Positions 36,379-44,661 of a stretch of DNA of 64,000 bases are shown here, piece by piece (position 1 is the stretch's first letter; each line of letters opens with the position of its first letter). The translations under genes and the position numbers were made by a program. Source of the DNA: Symploca sp. SIO2E9 (GTDB lineage: Bacteria; Cyanobacteriota; Cyanobacteriia; Cyanobacteriales; Coleofasciculaceae); NCBI GenBank assembly GCA_010692645.1, contig JAAHGS010000023.1:1-64000 (forward strand), read 5' to 3'. The notes beneath the pieces were generated by a model that made no database searches, had not been told where the DNA came from, and saw nothing but the letters and a program-made list of their open reading frames with translations.

Positions 36379-36396
36379 AATATCTTGGTAATAGCT

Positions 36397-36570
36397 ATGA
36401 ACAAGAAAGCTAAGCGAGTTTTTTCTACGGTACAACAGATTAAATTTCAGCAATTGCAATTGGACATAGAAGCCCTGTGGGAACAATTACAAGACACAAG
36501 CACAGGACTTAGGCAACTGGCACAAGAAGAACTCCAATTAAATGCGGGAGAGCTTATTAAGCTTAATTGA
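36397..36570 (+). CDS. 57-aa peptide, unknown function
   Basis: The start is ATG 36397 (MNKKAKRVFSTVQQIKFQQL); the frame extending upstream to 36271 crosses the oxygenase gene and the hairpin and is rejected. The product is a basic-then-acidic amphipathic helix ending LNAGELIKLN, with no Cys. It is directly downstream of three modifying-enzyme genes and behind a strong hairpin. A precursor peptide is a speculative option; a small regulatory or coiled-coil protein is equally possible. Confidence 0.5.
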   Translation: MNKKAKRVFSTVQQIKFQQLQLDIEALWEQLQDTSTGLRQLAQEELQLNAGELIKLN

Positions 36571-36862
36571 GTGGAGATGATATTTTTACTTCAAAAACCT
36601 CTAAGTTCAAGTCTGCGGGGCGTTAGATGAGAAACTATCAACGAGACACTATAGCTAGTCTAACTTTTTTTAAATTAATAATCATTATCATTCTCATAAT
36701 CTATTGCTTGACTGTAAATCCAAATCCTCTATAGAACCCATTTGAAGAATATGCGGTTGTAACTTATTACTTATTACTTATTACTTACATTAGACTATTT
36801 GTAGCATTCTTTTTTCTATTTGAGATAAGATAGATTCAGGGCAAGATCTAGAACTGTGCGAA

Positions 36863-37489
36863 ATGGCATACAGCAAATTTACTCTCGGTAAAGTCAAAGC
36901 CGATTTACAATTAACGGTAGAAGAAAACACACCACTATTTCCTGAAATTAAACCAATCCCACCCAGCGATTATCTAATATTTGTTCTCAAAGAGCATCTG
37001 CCTCTTGTCACTGCCATCAATACTGAAAAAGCTCGTTCAGAACTGGTGATCATGCCTGTTTTGATTGAAGTAAGGCGATATTTGCAGTATCAAATTAGTC
37101 TATTTTCTGGTTCTGAATTTAATGTTGATGCTGCTAGTGGTTTAGAAGGTCGGTGTGATTTTATCCTGAGTTGTTCCCCTGAGCAATATGAAATTACTTG
37201 CCCAGTCATGACAATTATTGAGGCAAAAAATGAAAGTATAAAATCAGGTTTGGGACAGTGTATTGCCACGATGTTGGCAGCAAAACTATTTAATCAACGA
37301 CAAGGACAATCCGTAGAAAAAATTTGGGGCGCTGTCACAACAGGAACGGATTGGAAGTTTCTGACATTAGTCAATCAAACAGCTTTTATCGATCCAATTG
37401 ATTATTCGATTAAGCAAGTGGAGGAAATTTTGGGAATTTTGGTCGCAACTCTTACAGATGAACCAGTCTTATCTTTGAAAAATTCTTAG
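36863..37489 (+). CDS. PD-(D/E)XK-like protein, unknown function
   Basis: A 208-aa protein. GRCDFILS (Asp) followed by MTIIEAKNES (EAK) and GLGQCIATMLAA (Gln) is the PD-(D/E)XK nuclease core as seen in HsdR-N-like proteins. No methylase, specificity subunit or helicase is nearby, so this is not a complete restriction system. A related architecture occurs at 38782-39420. It may be a solitary nuclease or a degenerate domain. ATG 36863 is used. Confidence 0.65.
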   Translation: MAYSKFTLGKVKADLQLTVEENTPLFPEIKPIPPSDYLIFVLKEHLPLVTAINTEKARSELVIMPVLIEVRRYLQYQISLFSGSEFNVDAASGLEGRCDFILSCSPEQYEITCPVMTIIEAKNESIKSGLGQCIATMLAAKLFNQRQGQSVEKIWGAVTTGTDWKFLTLVNQTAFIDPIDYSIKQVEEILGILVATLTDEPVLSLKNS

Positions 37490-37595
37490 GGAAATAATGG
37501 TAGTTCACAGCGACTCAATGATTATTACTGTAAGATAAGCAAAAGCTGAGGGCTCTCCCATACATGTAGTGATAATAAAATTTTATATATTGTAG

Positions 37596-37663
37596 GGTGG
37601 GTTAGGTGCGGGTCATAATTTGTGAATTCTAGTATTGTTTTCCTATCCGCGCCGTAACCCACC
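37596..37663. repeat. Inverted repeat GGTGGGTTA / TAACCCACC
   Basis: GGTGGGTTA (37596-37604) pairs with TAACCCACC (37655-37663). It resembles a dispersed cyanobacterial GTAGGGTGGG palindrome. The rest of the 351-bp gap between two genes shows nothing recognisable. Confidence 0.55.
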
Positions 37664-37840
37664 GAAGATAATGTGTAGTCTGATCTAGAGTTTCCACCAA
37701 TATCTCCGGAGAGCTAAGCTAAGTTAAAGCGGATTGGAGAACAGCTTAATGCGTTTTTGGAGCAGGTCATATAATTCCAGCAAATCAACTATAATAAAAA
37801 CTTCTCCCCATCGACCTGTCTCCGCGTCTTTAACTTAGTT

Positions 37841-38317
37841 TTATTTGATGAACTTTCGACGTAAAAATTGGCTGCCAATGCCACTACCAAGGGCTATACC
37901 TACAACAATAAATTGAGTAGCAAAATGATAATGATGATCCCAATTGTGTTTATCTAGATAAGTTATTTCCTCAACATCAATACCGCGAGTGTTCACAGGA
38001 ACTATTATATTATCCCAATGACTATCTTCTCCAATCTCAACGGACCAATCACCGGCGATAGATTGCTCAGGATTAAAGACAAACTTACCGTTTTCATCAG
38101 TTCTTGCTTCTAACCAAGGATGAGTTGGATCATTGGGGGAAAAAACTACAATGGCAGCATTTGGAAAGGGTTCTCCATTGCTGAAGGTTGCTTGGATTTC
38201 CAGGGAATCGGAAATTAGTTGATAGTCGGTTTCAAGGGAGTGAGCAGATACTGTTTTTGGATAAGCAACTAAACTCAGGAGTAGGGTCAAGGCGAAAATG
38301 AACTGTTTTACTTTCAT
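37841..38317 (-). CDS. Exported carboxypeptidase-regulatory-like protein with C-terminal membrane anchor
   Basis: A 158-aa protein. A signal peptide (about 1-25, ending VSA) precedes a mature N-terminus beginning with His (HSLETDYQL). A small beta-sandwich with GEPFPNAAIVVFSPND and ARTDENGKFVFNP resembles carboxypeptidase-regulatory or DUF4198-like domains. A His-rich stretch (DKHNWDHHYHF) and one membrane helix (about 134-152) end the protein. Similar proteins accompany nickel/cobalt uptake systems, but no transporter is adjacent, so metal handling is only suggested. Confidence 0.65.
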   Translation of the reverse strand: MKVKQFIFALTLLLSLVAYPKTVSAHSLETDYQLISDSLEIQATFSNGEPFPNAAIVVFSPNDPTHPWLEARTDENGKFVFNPEQSIAGDWSVEIGEDSHWDNIIVPVNTRGIDVEEITYLDKHNWDHHYHFATQFIVVGIALGSGIGSQFLRRKFIK

Positions 38318-38781
38318 AGAAACTTTTTGGCAATGTTCTCTTAGAAGAGTTTAACAGTTTAACCGGGTAGTAGCGATAACATGCAGGTGCTGTTTCTATA
38401 GCCCTCGGGGCATTCTTGGGCAGGGTAATCAGCTGCAGGTGCTAGCCCGATGCTTCGGCACACTTTGCTAACAGGCTAATCGCGCTAACTAATGAGAAAT
38501 GATAAACGTTGCACTAATCCATCCACCATAGGTAAAAATCCTAAGCACCGTCGAGCATGAACAGCAGTTAGCCCTAGCATAATCAATATAGAGGATAATT
38601 CTCGTACCGAGGCGCTAGATAATAGACCTCTTGCAAAAGTTGAATTGACCCCCCTCAATCCCCCCGATGCGGGAGGAAGAAAGCTTGCTCCCTCAATCTG
38701 TAGGGGAGGGGTTGCTCGGGATTTATGCAAGAGGTCTAATGGATTTGAGCGCATAAGCATAAGTATTTAACAATCGCCTTT
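38318..38781. other. Gap with possible MITE-interrupted small frame
   Basis: This 464-bp stretch holds the MITE at 38623-38738. A minus-strand open frame (38485-38760, 91 codons) reads through the MITE; without the element it would be about 52 codons. I do not count it as a gene. No other feature was seen. Confidence 0.5.
38623..38738. mobile_element. TA-flanked MITE with 13-bp inverted repeats
   Basis: TAGACCTCTTGCA (38623-38635) is perfectly inverted at 38726-38738. Read as GACCTCTTGCA ends flanked by TA on both sides, it fits IS630/Tc1-type MITEs. It is 116 bp with no coding capacity of its own. Confidence 0.65.
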
Positions 38782-39420
38782 ATGTCAACTGCAATCACTG
38801 AAGCTATTACAACTCTTGCCGAGGCTCAACGACGATTTAATCTGTTGCCAACGGAGGATGAGGCGTTTTTCTCAGAATGGCAGATGGGTTTGCCAAAACT
38901 TTCAACAGCTGAGCAAATAGCTCTGGATGAGTTACGACGGCGCTATCTATATCAAAGATCTCAACAGCATTTATTAGAGGGAACGGTTACTTTATTGCTA
39001 GCATCTCCACTGCTGACAATTGCGGGATTTTATGATCCACCGTTTAAGGTACGGGCAGAAGAATCAGTGCAGTTGAGGTTGGATGATGGGGAAGAGATAC
39101 TGCAAGGGCGAATGGATGTATTAATTTTGCTTAATCAGTTTTGGGTGGTGGTGTTGGAGTCGAAGAAAACGGCATTGTCAGTCTGGGCTGCCCTGCCCCA
39201 AACCCTTGCTTATCTTATGGCAAATCCTCAGCCCGAGCAACCGAGTTTTGGTATGGTGACAAATGGGGATGATATTTTGTTTGTGAAATTGGTGCAAAAG
39301 TTGCAGCGTAACTATGGTTTATCACGGGTGTTTGCACCGTTTACTTCAAGTCGAGAACTTTATAGTGCTTTACAGATTTTGAAGCGTATTGGTCAGGTGA
39401 TTGGAGATGGTGTAGGCTAG
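38782..39420 (+). CDS. HsdR-N-like PD-(D/E)XK protein
   Basis: A 212-aa protein from ATG 38782. An N-terminal helical part is followed by a nuclease core: GRMDVLILL (Asp) then VVVLESKKT (ExK), then ALPQTLAYLMA (Gln). This matches the N-terminal endonuclease domain of type I restriction subunits without the helicase. No partner genes are close. It is common as an orphan in cyanobacteria; function unknown. Confidence 0.7.
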   Translation: MSTAITEAITTLAEAQRRFNLLPTEDEAFFSEWQMGLPKLSTAEQIALDELRRRYLYQRSQQHLLEGTVTLLLASPLLTIAGFYDPPFKVRAEESVQLRLDDGEEILQGRMDVLILLNQFWVVVLESKKTALSVWAALPQTLAYLMANPQPEQPSFGMVTNGDDILFVKLVQKLQRNYGLSRVFAPFTSSRELYSALQILKRIGQVIGDGVG

Positions 39421-39675
39421 GGTGTCTCGCCTGTTATGAAAATGCAGATTAAGTTGGAGAAGTTTATGAGTAAAATGGCCGTAGTTTGAGCAATTGAGGG
39501 ACAAAAGCTTAAACCACATGAAAGAACACACCGTCAGGAGACAGTCTGTAAACTAGATGAAGTCTTGATTATGCGATCGCTACAAAAAATAACTTATGAT
39601 TTATCTTTGCCGTGAATGCGGCTACGGGAGAAGTAATTCGTAATTGTGTTACAAGAGCGCTGGCACAAAGCATAA

Positions 39676-39695
39676 GGGCGCACTGCGGTGCGCCC
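39676..39695. repeat. GC-rich hairpin GGGCGCAC / GTGCGCCC
   Basis: A perfect 8-bp stem with a 4-base loop sits in the 383-bp gap (39421-39803) between convergent genes. It may act as a two-way terminator, though T-runs are absent. Nothing else was recognised in the gap. Confidence 0.5.
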
Positions 39696-39803
39696 CTACA
39701 AAATGCTAAGATTTCCCAGCTATTGTGCATCTAAATCTAAATTTCGACCATTTCCGGAAAAGGGTGAGACTCCATCTCCCCTAGCCATCCCCCCATCTCT
39801 TCA

Positions 39804-41459
39804 TTAACGAGCTGTCAAGGAACTCTTAATTCTGAAGGATTTATCAACAGAAATTCCTCTAGAATCTTGGCGTCGCACAGTAACTGTATAGACACTGTTC
39901 TCTTCACTCTCTAGTAAAGAGTTATTAATGACTCGTAGTTCATTACCTCTGAGGACAAAACGTCCCCCAGCATCATCAATTAAGGAGTAAGTGTAAGTTT
40001 CCTTGACTTTAGGATTACCAGAGGAGAGAGTGGCAATGAGAGTGCCAGCCTTACTGTCGTCATTTACCTCAGTTTTCGTTTTAACTGAATTCTTTTCTGG
40101 AGATAACTTGTACTCAGTATTTCTCTGAGCATTAGCCTTGACTTCCTGTTGCTCAGTTTTGGCTTTAACTAAACTCTGTTCTGGGGAGGAGTCCTTCTGA
40201 TCATTTTTCTCAGTATCAGCCCTAACTTCTTGTTCCTCATAATCAAGGAGGCTAGGAGGGTTAGTCAGAGTAACGAACAATTGCTTGTGGGGTTCAATTG
40301 AGACTTGTTCTGCCCAAAGAGCTTGCAGCTGGTGGTCAATCTTTTCTACACTGATGTCAAAAATTTCTTCATCATCACTGTTTTCACTGCCCAACTTGGT
40401 GCTAGGAATGGGCAAGTCAGAGTAATCTGACAGTGTAGAGAGTTCATGTTCACCTATATATAGTTTGCCATTGCGATCGGCAAATAGGGCACGGAGCTTG
40501 AAGCTATTGTCTTGATTGCTGGGAAAATGGAACAGAGAATTCTGAAGGTTTTTCTGCGGTTGGGTTTTTAAGTTAAGGGGGAGAAAATATCCGAACTTGG
40601 AGCCATTAACAGCAGGATTATCTGGGTGATTTTTGTCTGTGTCACTCTCAGTCACCACTTGAATCAGTGTTCGCAAGTTCTTTAAGAAAACGCGAGAGCT
40701 ATGATCAGATTTATCAGGTGACTGTAACTGAGTAATTAGATCCTCTGCTAGAGCAATTTTTTCTGATTCAACTGCATTGCTGTTAGCATCTGCACGATTG
40801 ACTTCTTGGTCTTGAGCTTGATTAGTAGTGGTAATTACCTCGCTGAGGCGTCTGTATTCAATGCTGTAATCTCCAGCAAAGGCATCAGCATTTTTATCCC
40901 TGTCTGAAGTCTTAAAAGCTCTGAAACCTTTGATGTAGCCATTGATGTCTTCCTTAAGGATGACAACTAATCCACCTGCATAAACTGCAGCCCAACCCAA
41001 AAACCACAGGTATTCAGGTCCAGGGCTAAATAACCTGAGAGCTGGTGGGATGAAATTGACGAGGGGTGATATTGATGATTGTTGGTAGGATTTTGGGGTG
41101 ATTTTCCCTATCGTTGTCGCAATTTTTGTTGTCCCTAACCCAGAAGCTGCAATTGTTCGCTGGCTAAGTACTGGAGTGGGCAAGCTGGCAAATAACTCAG
41201 GTGAATTGCGGCGTGAGGCAGACTGATTGTCATTGAGAGATTTTGCCTGTAACATCTCTACAGCACTTGTACCAGAGCCTAGGGAAACTGGAACAGTTTC
41301 CGGAGGGCTGATGCAATCAACTGATCCAGCTACTGGCTGATTTTCCTGAGTTTGTCCCTGAGTTTGAGTGCATACGGCATTGTCCTGCTGGACAATATTA
41401 GGAGTAGCATCAGTGCAAGCAGCACAAGTCAGTAGTAGGAGGGTTGAGGGGTCAGACAT
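39804..41459 (-). CDS. Large hypothetical protein with membrane helix and cadherin-like C-terminus
   Basis: A 551-aa protein. The N-terminus (STLLLLTCAAC) is lipoprotein-like. One membrane segment is at about 151-170 (YLWFLGWAAVYAGGLVVIL). A charged, low-complexity middle contains two diverged copies of a QEVRADTEKNDQK-like stretch. The last ~85 residues (AGTLIATLSSGNP ... YTYSLIDDAGGRF ... YTVTVRRQDSRG) look like one cadherin-type repeat. A cell-surface or envelope role is plausible. I recognise no full-length family. Confidence 0.75.
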   Translation of the reverse strand: MSDPSTLLLLTCAACTDATPNIVQQDNAVCTQTQGQTQENQPVAGSVDCISPPETVPVSLGSGTSAVEMLQAKSLNDNQSASRRNSPELFASLPTPVLSQRTIAASGLGTTKIATTIGKITPKSYQQSSISPLVNFIPPALRLFSPGPEYLWFLGWAAVYAGGLVVILKEDINGYIKGFRAFKTSDRDKNADAFAGDYSIEYRRLSEVITTTNQAQDQEVNRADANSNAVESEKIALAEDLITQLQSPDKSDHSSRVFLKNLRTLIQVVTESDTDKNHPDNPAVNGSKFGYFLPLNLKTQPQKNLQNSLFHFPSNQDNSFKLRALFADRNGKLYIGEHELSTLSDYSDLPIPSTKLGSENSDDEEIFDISVEKIDHQLQALWAEQVSIEPHKQLFVTLTNPPSLLDYEEQEVRADTEKNDQKDSSPEQSLVKAKTEQQEVKANAQRNTEYKLSPEKNSVKTKTEVNDDSKAGTLIATLSSGNPKVKETYTYSLIDDAGGRFVLRGNELRVINNSLLESEENSVYTVTVRRQDSRGISVDKSFRIKSSLTAR

Positions 41460-41914
41460 AAATTCAATTTCAATGAGCTTTGGATTTGTTACTTGTTCCC
41501 CAGAACTTTGACTTTTGGTTGAATAGTTTGGTATTTTTCTAGCACTAAGGTATTCTCAAACTCACAGAAGGTATGACTATTTTCTGGGAATAGTGCTTCT
41601 GCTTTACGTAGACAAATTTCTGGAGATTTTACAAGTTTCAGCGTGAGTATGTAACGCTTGCTGGTCTTACACCCTGGCTTCTTGCCTTTTCTCCAAGGTA
41701 TCTGCTCTGGTTTAATTTTTCCTCTGCCTCAAGGCAGTTTTACTAGAGCTTGCTCACCCTAAGGAGTATAGCTATTTTTTATTTAAAAGGAATTTTTGGT
41801 AAATGCGGTAGGCGATATTATACATAACCTACTTTGTATTTTAACAGAAAAGATTAGGAGAATCCAAGGCAGAGGGCAGAAGTTTTTTGCTGCCCTCTTG
41901 GAGGTGCCAGTTGG

Positions 41915-41962
41915 GGAGACGCGGAGACACGGAGACACGGAGACGCGGAGACGCGGAGACGC
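41915..41962. repeat. Octamer array GGAGACGC/GGAGACAC x6
   Basis: Six 8-bp units, GGAGACRC. The same GACGCGGA motif forms the interior of the palindromic elements at 14174, 53867 and 54460. The surrounding gap (41460-41993) shows no gene; an open frame across the array is spurious. Confidence 0.85.
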
Positions 41963-41993
41963 CTTGCTCCCTATCCCCTAATGCCCCTATTCC

Positions 41994-42185
41994 CTAATGC
42001 CTATCAAATTTTTCAATAGGCAGATCAAACACTAACTCAAATTTTATCTCGGCGATTTGTTGACGGCAGAAGTTTAGATTCCTTTCGGCATCGGCACGAC
42101 TGCGGTAGCGACTAACGACTACCCATTGCACTGGGGAAATTAGACGCACTATTGCCCAAGGCTCATTGCTTTTGCGATCGTACAT
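41994..42185 (-). CDS. Small basic protein, paralogue of 59746-59958
   Basis: A 63-aa protein with ATG at 42185 and AAGGAG upstream. Its core VVVSRYRSRADAERNL ... FELVFD matches the VVARLRRRNDAEEHL ... FSLIFD core of the gene at 59746-59958, so both belong to one small family. The pattern suggests a beta-alpha-beta fold. Function unknown. A strong hairpin (42217-42263) lies in its leader. Confidence 0.7.
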   Translation of the reverse strand: MYDRKSNEPWAIVRLISPVQWVVVSRYRSRADAERNLNFCRQQIAEIKFELVFDLPIEKFDRH

Positions 42186-42216
42186 AATGTGGATGACTCC
42201 TTATAACTTAAGGGGA

Positions 42217-42263
42217 GTCAGAGCTAGCCCATGGGCGTCCAAACCGAAGGGCTAGCTTCTGAC
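42217..42263. promoter_or_regulatory. Long leader hairpin upstream of the 63-aa gene
   Basis: GTCAGAGCTAGCCC (42217-42230) pairs with GGGCTAGCTTCTGAC (42249-42263) with one bulged base. On the minus strand it ends about 12 bp before AAGGAG. On the plus strand it is followed by TTTATT, so it could be a terminator for an unseen plus-strand transcript. Confidence 0.5.
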
Positions 42264-42327
42264 TTTATTGCAAATGTTGCAACAGTTTTAATTTATCACA
42301 GTAGAGAAAAAACAACAAGATTTTTTA

Positions 42328-42603
42328 ATAAAAAAATATAAATCAATTAAAGGACTTCCAGGGAATATACGACAGCGCCGGAGAAGTGCAATTCAAGGCT
42401 TGAGTGAGAATCCTTGCCCTGAGCAAAGTAAAAGGCTAGATTTACCTGAGATTGAAGTAGAGTTATGGCGACTACAGCTTGATAAGTGGCGAATTTTATA
42501 TGCAATTAATGAATCTGAACGGATAGTTGATATTTTGGCTGTTTGCAAACGCCCGCCTGATGATTATGGAGACTTGGAGAAGTTGTTAGAGCAGTTAGAG
42601 TAA
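42328..42603 (+). pseudogene. Decayed RelE/ParE-family toxin
   Basis: The frame encodes KSIKGLPGNIRQRRR, then LRRL-type WRLQLDKWRILYAI, then IVDILAVCKRPPDDYGDLE, the characteristic order of RelE/ParE toxins. The usual first strand and a start codon are missing: upstream codons run into a stop at 42289 with no ATG or GTG, and the only standard start is a TTG at 42400 inside the fold. No antitoxin gene lies upstream. It is most likely an inactive remnant. Confidence 0.7.
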
Positions 42604-42737
42604 ACAAGCACAATTTGAACTTAATCTATTTATGCGATCGCTAACTTAGGATAGTAATATATCTACTTTCGGTACAGCCGTTTCACTTTGAGTTAATTGC
42701 CTGCATCATAATTTCGGTTAGACTTCTAATTGTTAAT

Positions 42738-43208
42738 CTAAACATTATGGGTGTAATTTATGTTCTTTATCGTTAAAGTCGCATTATAGTCTCTTTTAAA
42801 GTTTTTCTTGAATTTTTGAATCTCAGTACTCATTTTTGGGCAGCGAGAAGAGATAATGAAGCAAATTTTTCTTTTTTTCTTTGAGTCGTCTGAGAGTATC
42901 TTAATGCTATTCTCCAGTTGTTTGATTGCATGTGAAATATCACGTCCCTTTAGTTCAATATAGATTTCTGAATCTAAATTAGGTATAACTACGTAATCAC
43001 AGCGAAGACCTTCTTTGATAGCACATCCATCTACTGTAATAACTAAAATATCCAAACCTTTAGGGTTTTTTAGTGTAATTTTACTCTGGTTTTCTTTGAG
43101 GACTATACTTTTGTCATATCTATGTTCTTCACAATCAGGAAAACTTTTCATGTCGTAATTAATACTGAATCTCACAAGTTTGTGACAAAATAAAGCAGTT
43201 TTAACCAT
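42738..43208 (-). CDS. Putative PD-(D/E)XK nuclease partner of AAA ATPase
   Basis: 156 aa from ATG 43208; a TTG at 43286 would extend it and overlap the ATPase gene. Central motif GLRCDYVVIPN (Asp) ... IYIELKG (ExK) ... HAIKQLENSI (Gln) fits the PD-(D/E)XK core. Four Cys are present in the N-terminal half. It sits 46 bp downstream of an SMC/OLD-like ATPase gene on the same strand. ATPase-plus-small-nuclease pairs are typical of anti-phage systems, so an effector role is inferred. I recognise no named defence system with exactly this partner. Confidence 0.65.
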   Translation of the reverse strand: MVKTALFCHKLVRFSINYDMKSFPDCEEHRYDKSIVLKENQSKITLKNPKGLDILVITVDGCAIKEGLRCDYVVIPNLDSEIYIELKGRDISHAIKQLENSIKILSDDSKKKRKICFIISSRCPKMSTEIQKFKKNFKRDYNATLTIKNINYTHNV

Positions 43209-43254
43209 TGTCAATAAATTAGTAATTACTTTTTGATTGAACAAAAATAAGGAA

Positions 43255-44523
43255 TTATGTAAACTCAAGAAGTTTATCAAACTCAATAGCTAAGTCATCA
43301 GATACTTTATCAATAATATTAGTGTCTATTAATCCAGTTTCCTCAGAGATTATTGTTTTACATGTTCCGTTTTCTAGAGAGTAAACTGCTATATCTTCTA
43401 TATTTAATGCTTTATCTTGAGGCATAATACTTTGCAGTTTTTTGAAGTTTGATTGTTCTAAGTTTGATTCTCTATAAATTAGACCAGCTTGAAGTAAATT
43501 ATTAATGGCAGTGAGAATATAGGGGCTGTGTGTAGTGATTACAAACTGAAAGCGTTCCCGTCTGTAATTAAAAACAGTTGCTATTAATTCAACAACATTT
43601 CTCTGGGCGTTAGGAAATAAATGTGCTTCTGGTTCTTCAATGTAGACGGTTTGCCCACTTGGATGTAAAGATAAGAAGGGTAATGTAGACAGCATAATTG
43701 CTAATGGCAGAGTTTCTTGTTGACCTGAGGAAGAATTGGAAATACTAATTTTTCTCCCATCTAGAATCTCTAATAAATCTTCACCTTTTTCATAGACATA
43801 CCTGCCGCATAGAATTTCTTCAACTAATTTATCTATTTCATTCTTGATTTGATTTCTTTCAAAATCAGCTCTTACTCTATTACGAATATTTTTAATGTTT
43901 TCATAAGTTGAACCAAATTGTTCAAGAAAGGGATCCAAGTAAATTTCATTGGATAAAAAAGAAAATATGTTGTTTTGAAGGTTTGCAAAAAATGACCTGC
44001 CCGCAGGTATAAAAACCTGCGACAATGTCACTATATTACCAAAATTATTGTGTAAATGAGTAAATATTTCCATTCTTAAATAACTTCTTAAGTCTATATT
44101 TTGTAATCCTTCACTATCAGCTTGTTTATCTCTGAATTTTTTAAAAATTTTACGTAATGAGGCTAATTCTTTTTTGTATGAATCTGAATAATTGAGATCA
44201 AGCCTAGACTTACTATTTTTCGACTTAGCTACTTCAATAAAGTGATTGCCAACTTCGTATTTTATTTTGAAATTATCATTACCCCATAATTCTGAAGGAA
44301 AATATTCTTTAAATATTCCAGAGTAAAATGAATCTAATTTACGCTTAGTTTGGTTATCTTCTGCTGTTGATATTATTTCGTGTACAAAGTCTTTGAAATA
44401 GAATAAAAGCTTGGCGCACACACTTTTGCCGCTAGCTTGTGGCCCAATTAAAATATTGATTTTTTTTAGCTCTATATCTAGCTTTTTTATGCCCACAAAG
44501 TTTTCTACTAATAGTCTTTCCAT
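43255..44523 (-). CDS. SMC/OLD-like AAA ATPase
   Basis: 422 aa from ATG 44523 (MERLLVENFVGIKKLDIEL), the canonical start of AAA_15/AAA_21 proteins. A frame extension to 44604 is low-complexity and rejected. Walker A is IGPQASGKS near residue 30; signature SSSGQQE, Walker B VYIEEPEAHLFP and H-loop FVITTHSPYIL follow in the C-terminal half, with a coiled region between. No TOPRIM domain follows, so it is not a full OLD nuclease. The next gene downstream encodes a putative nuclease. Similar ATPases act as sensors in two-gene phage-defence systems. Confidence 0.85.
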   Translation of the reverse strand: MERLLVENFVGIKKLDIELKKINILIGPQASGKSVCAKLLFYFKDFVHEIISTAEDNQTKRKLDSFYSGIFKEYFPSELWGNDNFKIKYEVGNHFIEVAKSKNSKSRLDLNYSDSYKKELASLRKIFKKFRDKQADSEGLQNIDLRSYLRMEIFTHLHNNFGNIVTLSQVFIPAGRSFFANLQNNIFSFLSNEIYLDPFLEQFGSTYENIKNIRNRVRADFERNQIKNEIDKLVEEILCGRYVYEKGEDLLEILDGRKISISNSSSGQQETLPLAIMLSTLPFLSLHPSGQTVYIEEPEAHLFPNAQRNVVELIATVFNYRRERFQFVITTHSPYILTAINNLLQAGLIYRESNLEQSNFKKLQSIMPQDKALNIEDIAVYSLENGTCKTIISEETGLIDTNIIDKVSDDLAIEFDKLLEFT

Positions 44524-44661
44524 CATAGTTCTGACTCTGCTTACAAATAGGCAGGCTGGAGGTGGGCAAGGTGGGCGATGCCCACCACCGCCTTTGATAC
44601 TCAAAACGGATTACTTACATCGTAAGAGTTGGGCAGGCAACTGACGAGTGAGTACTCACCT

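Noticed and set aside
36271-36396. Upstream extension of the 57-aa peptide
   Set aside because: It overlaps the oxygenase 3' end out of frame and includes the hairpin; composition is unlike protein.
41796-41981. 61-codon plus-strand frame
   Set aside because: Its C-terminal half is the GGAGACGC octamer array.
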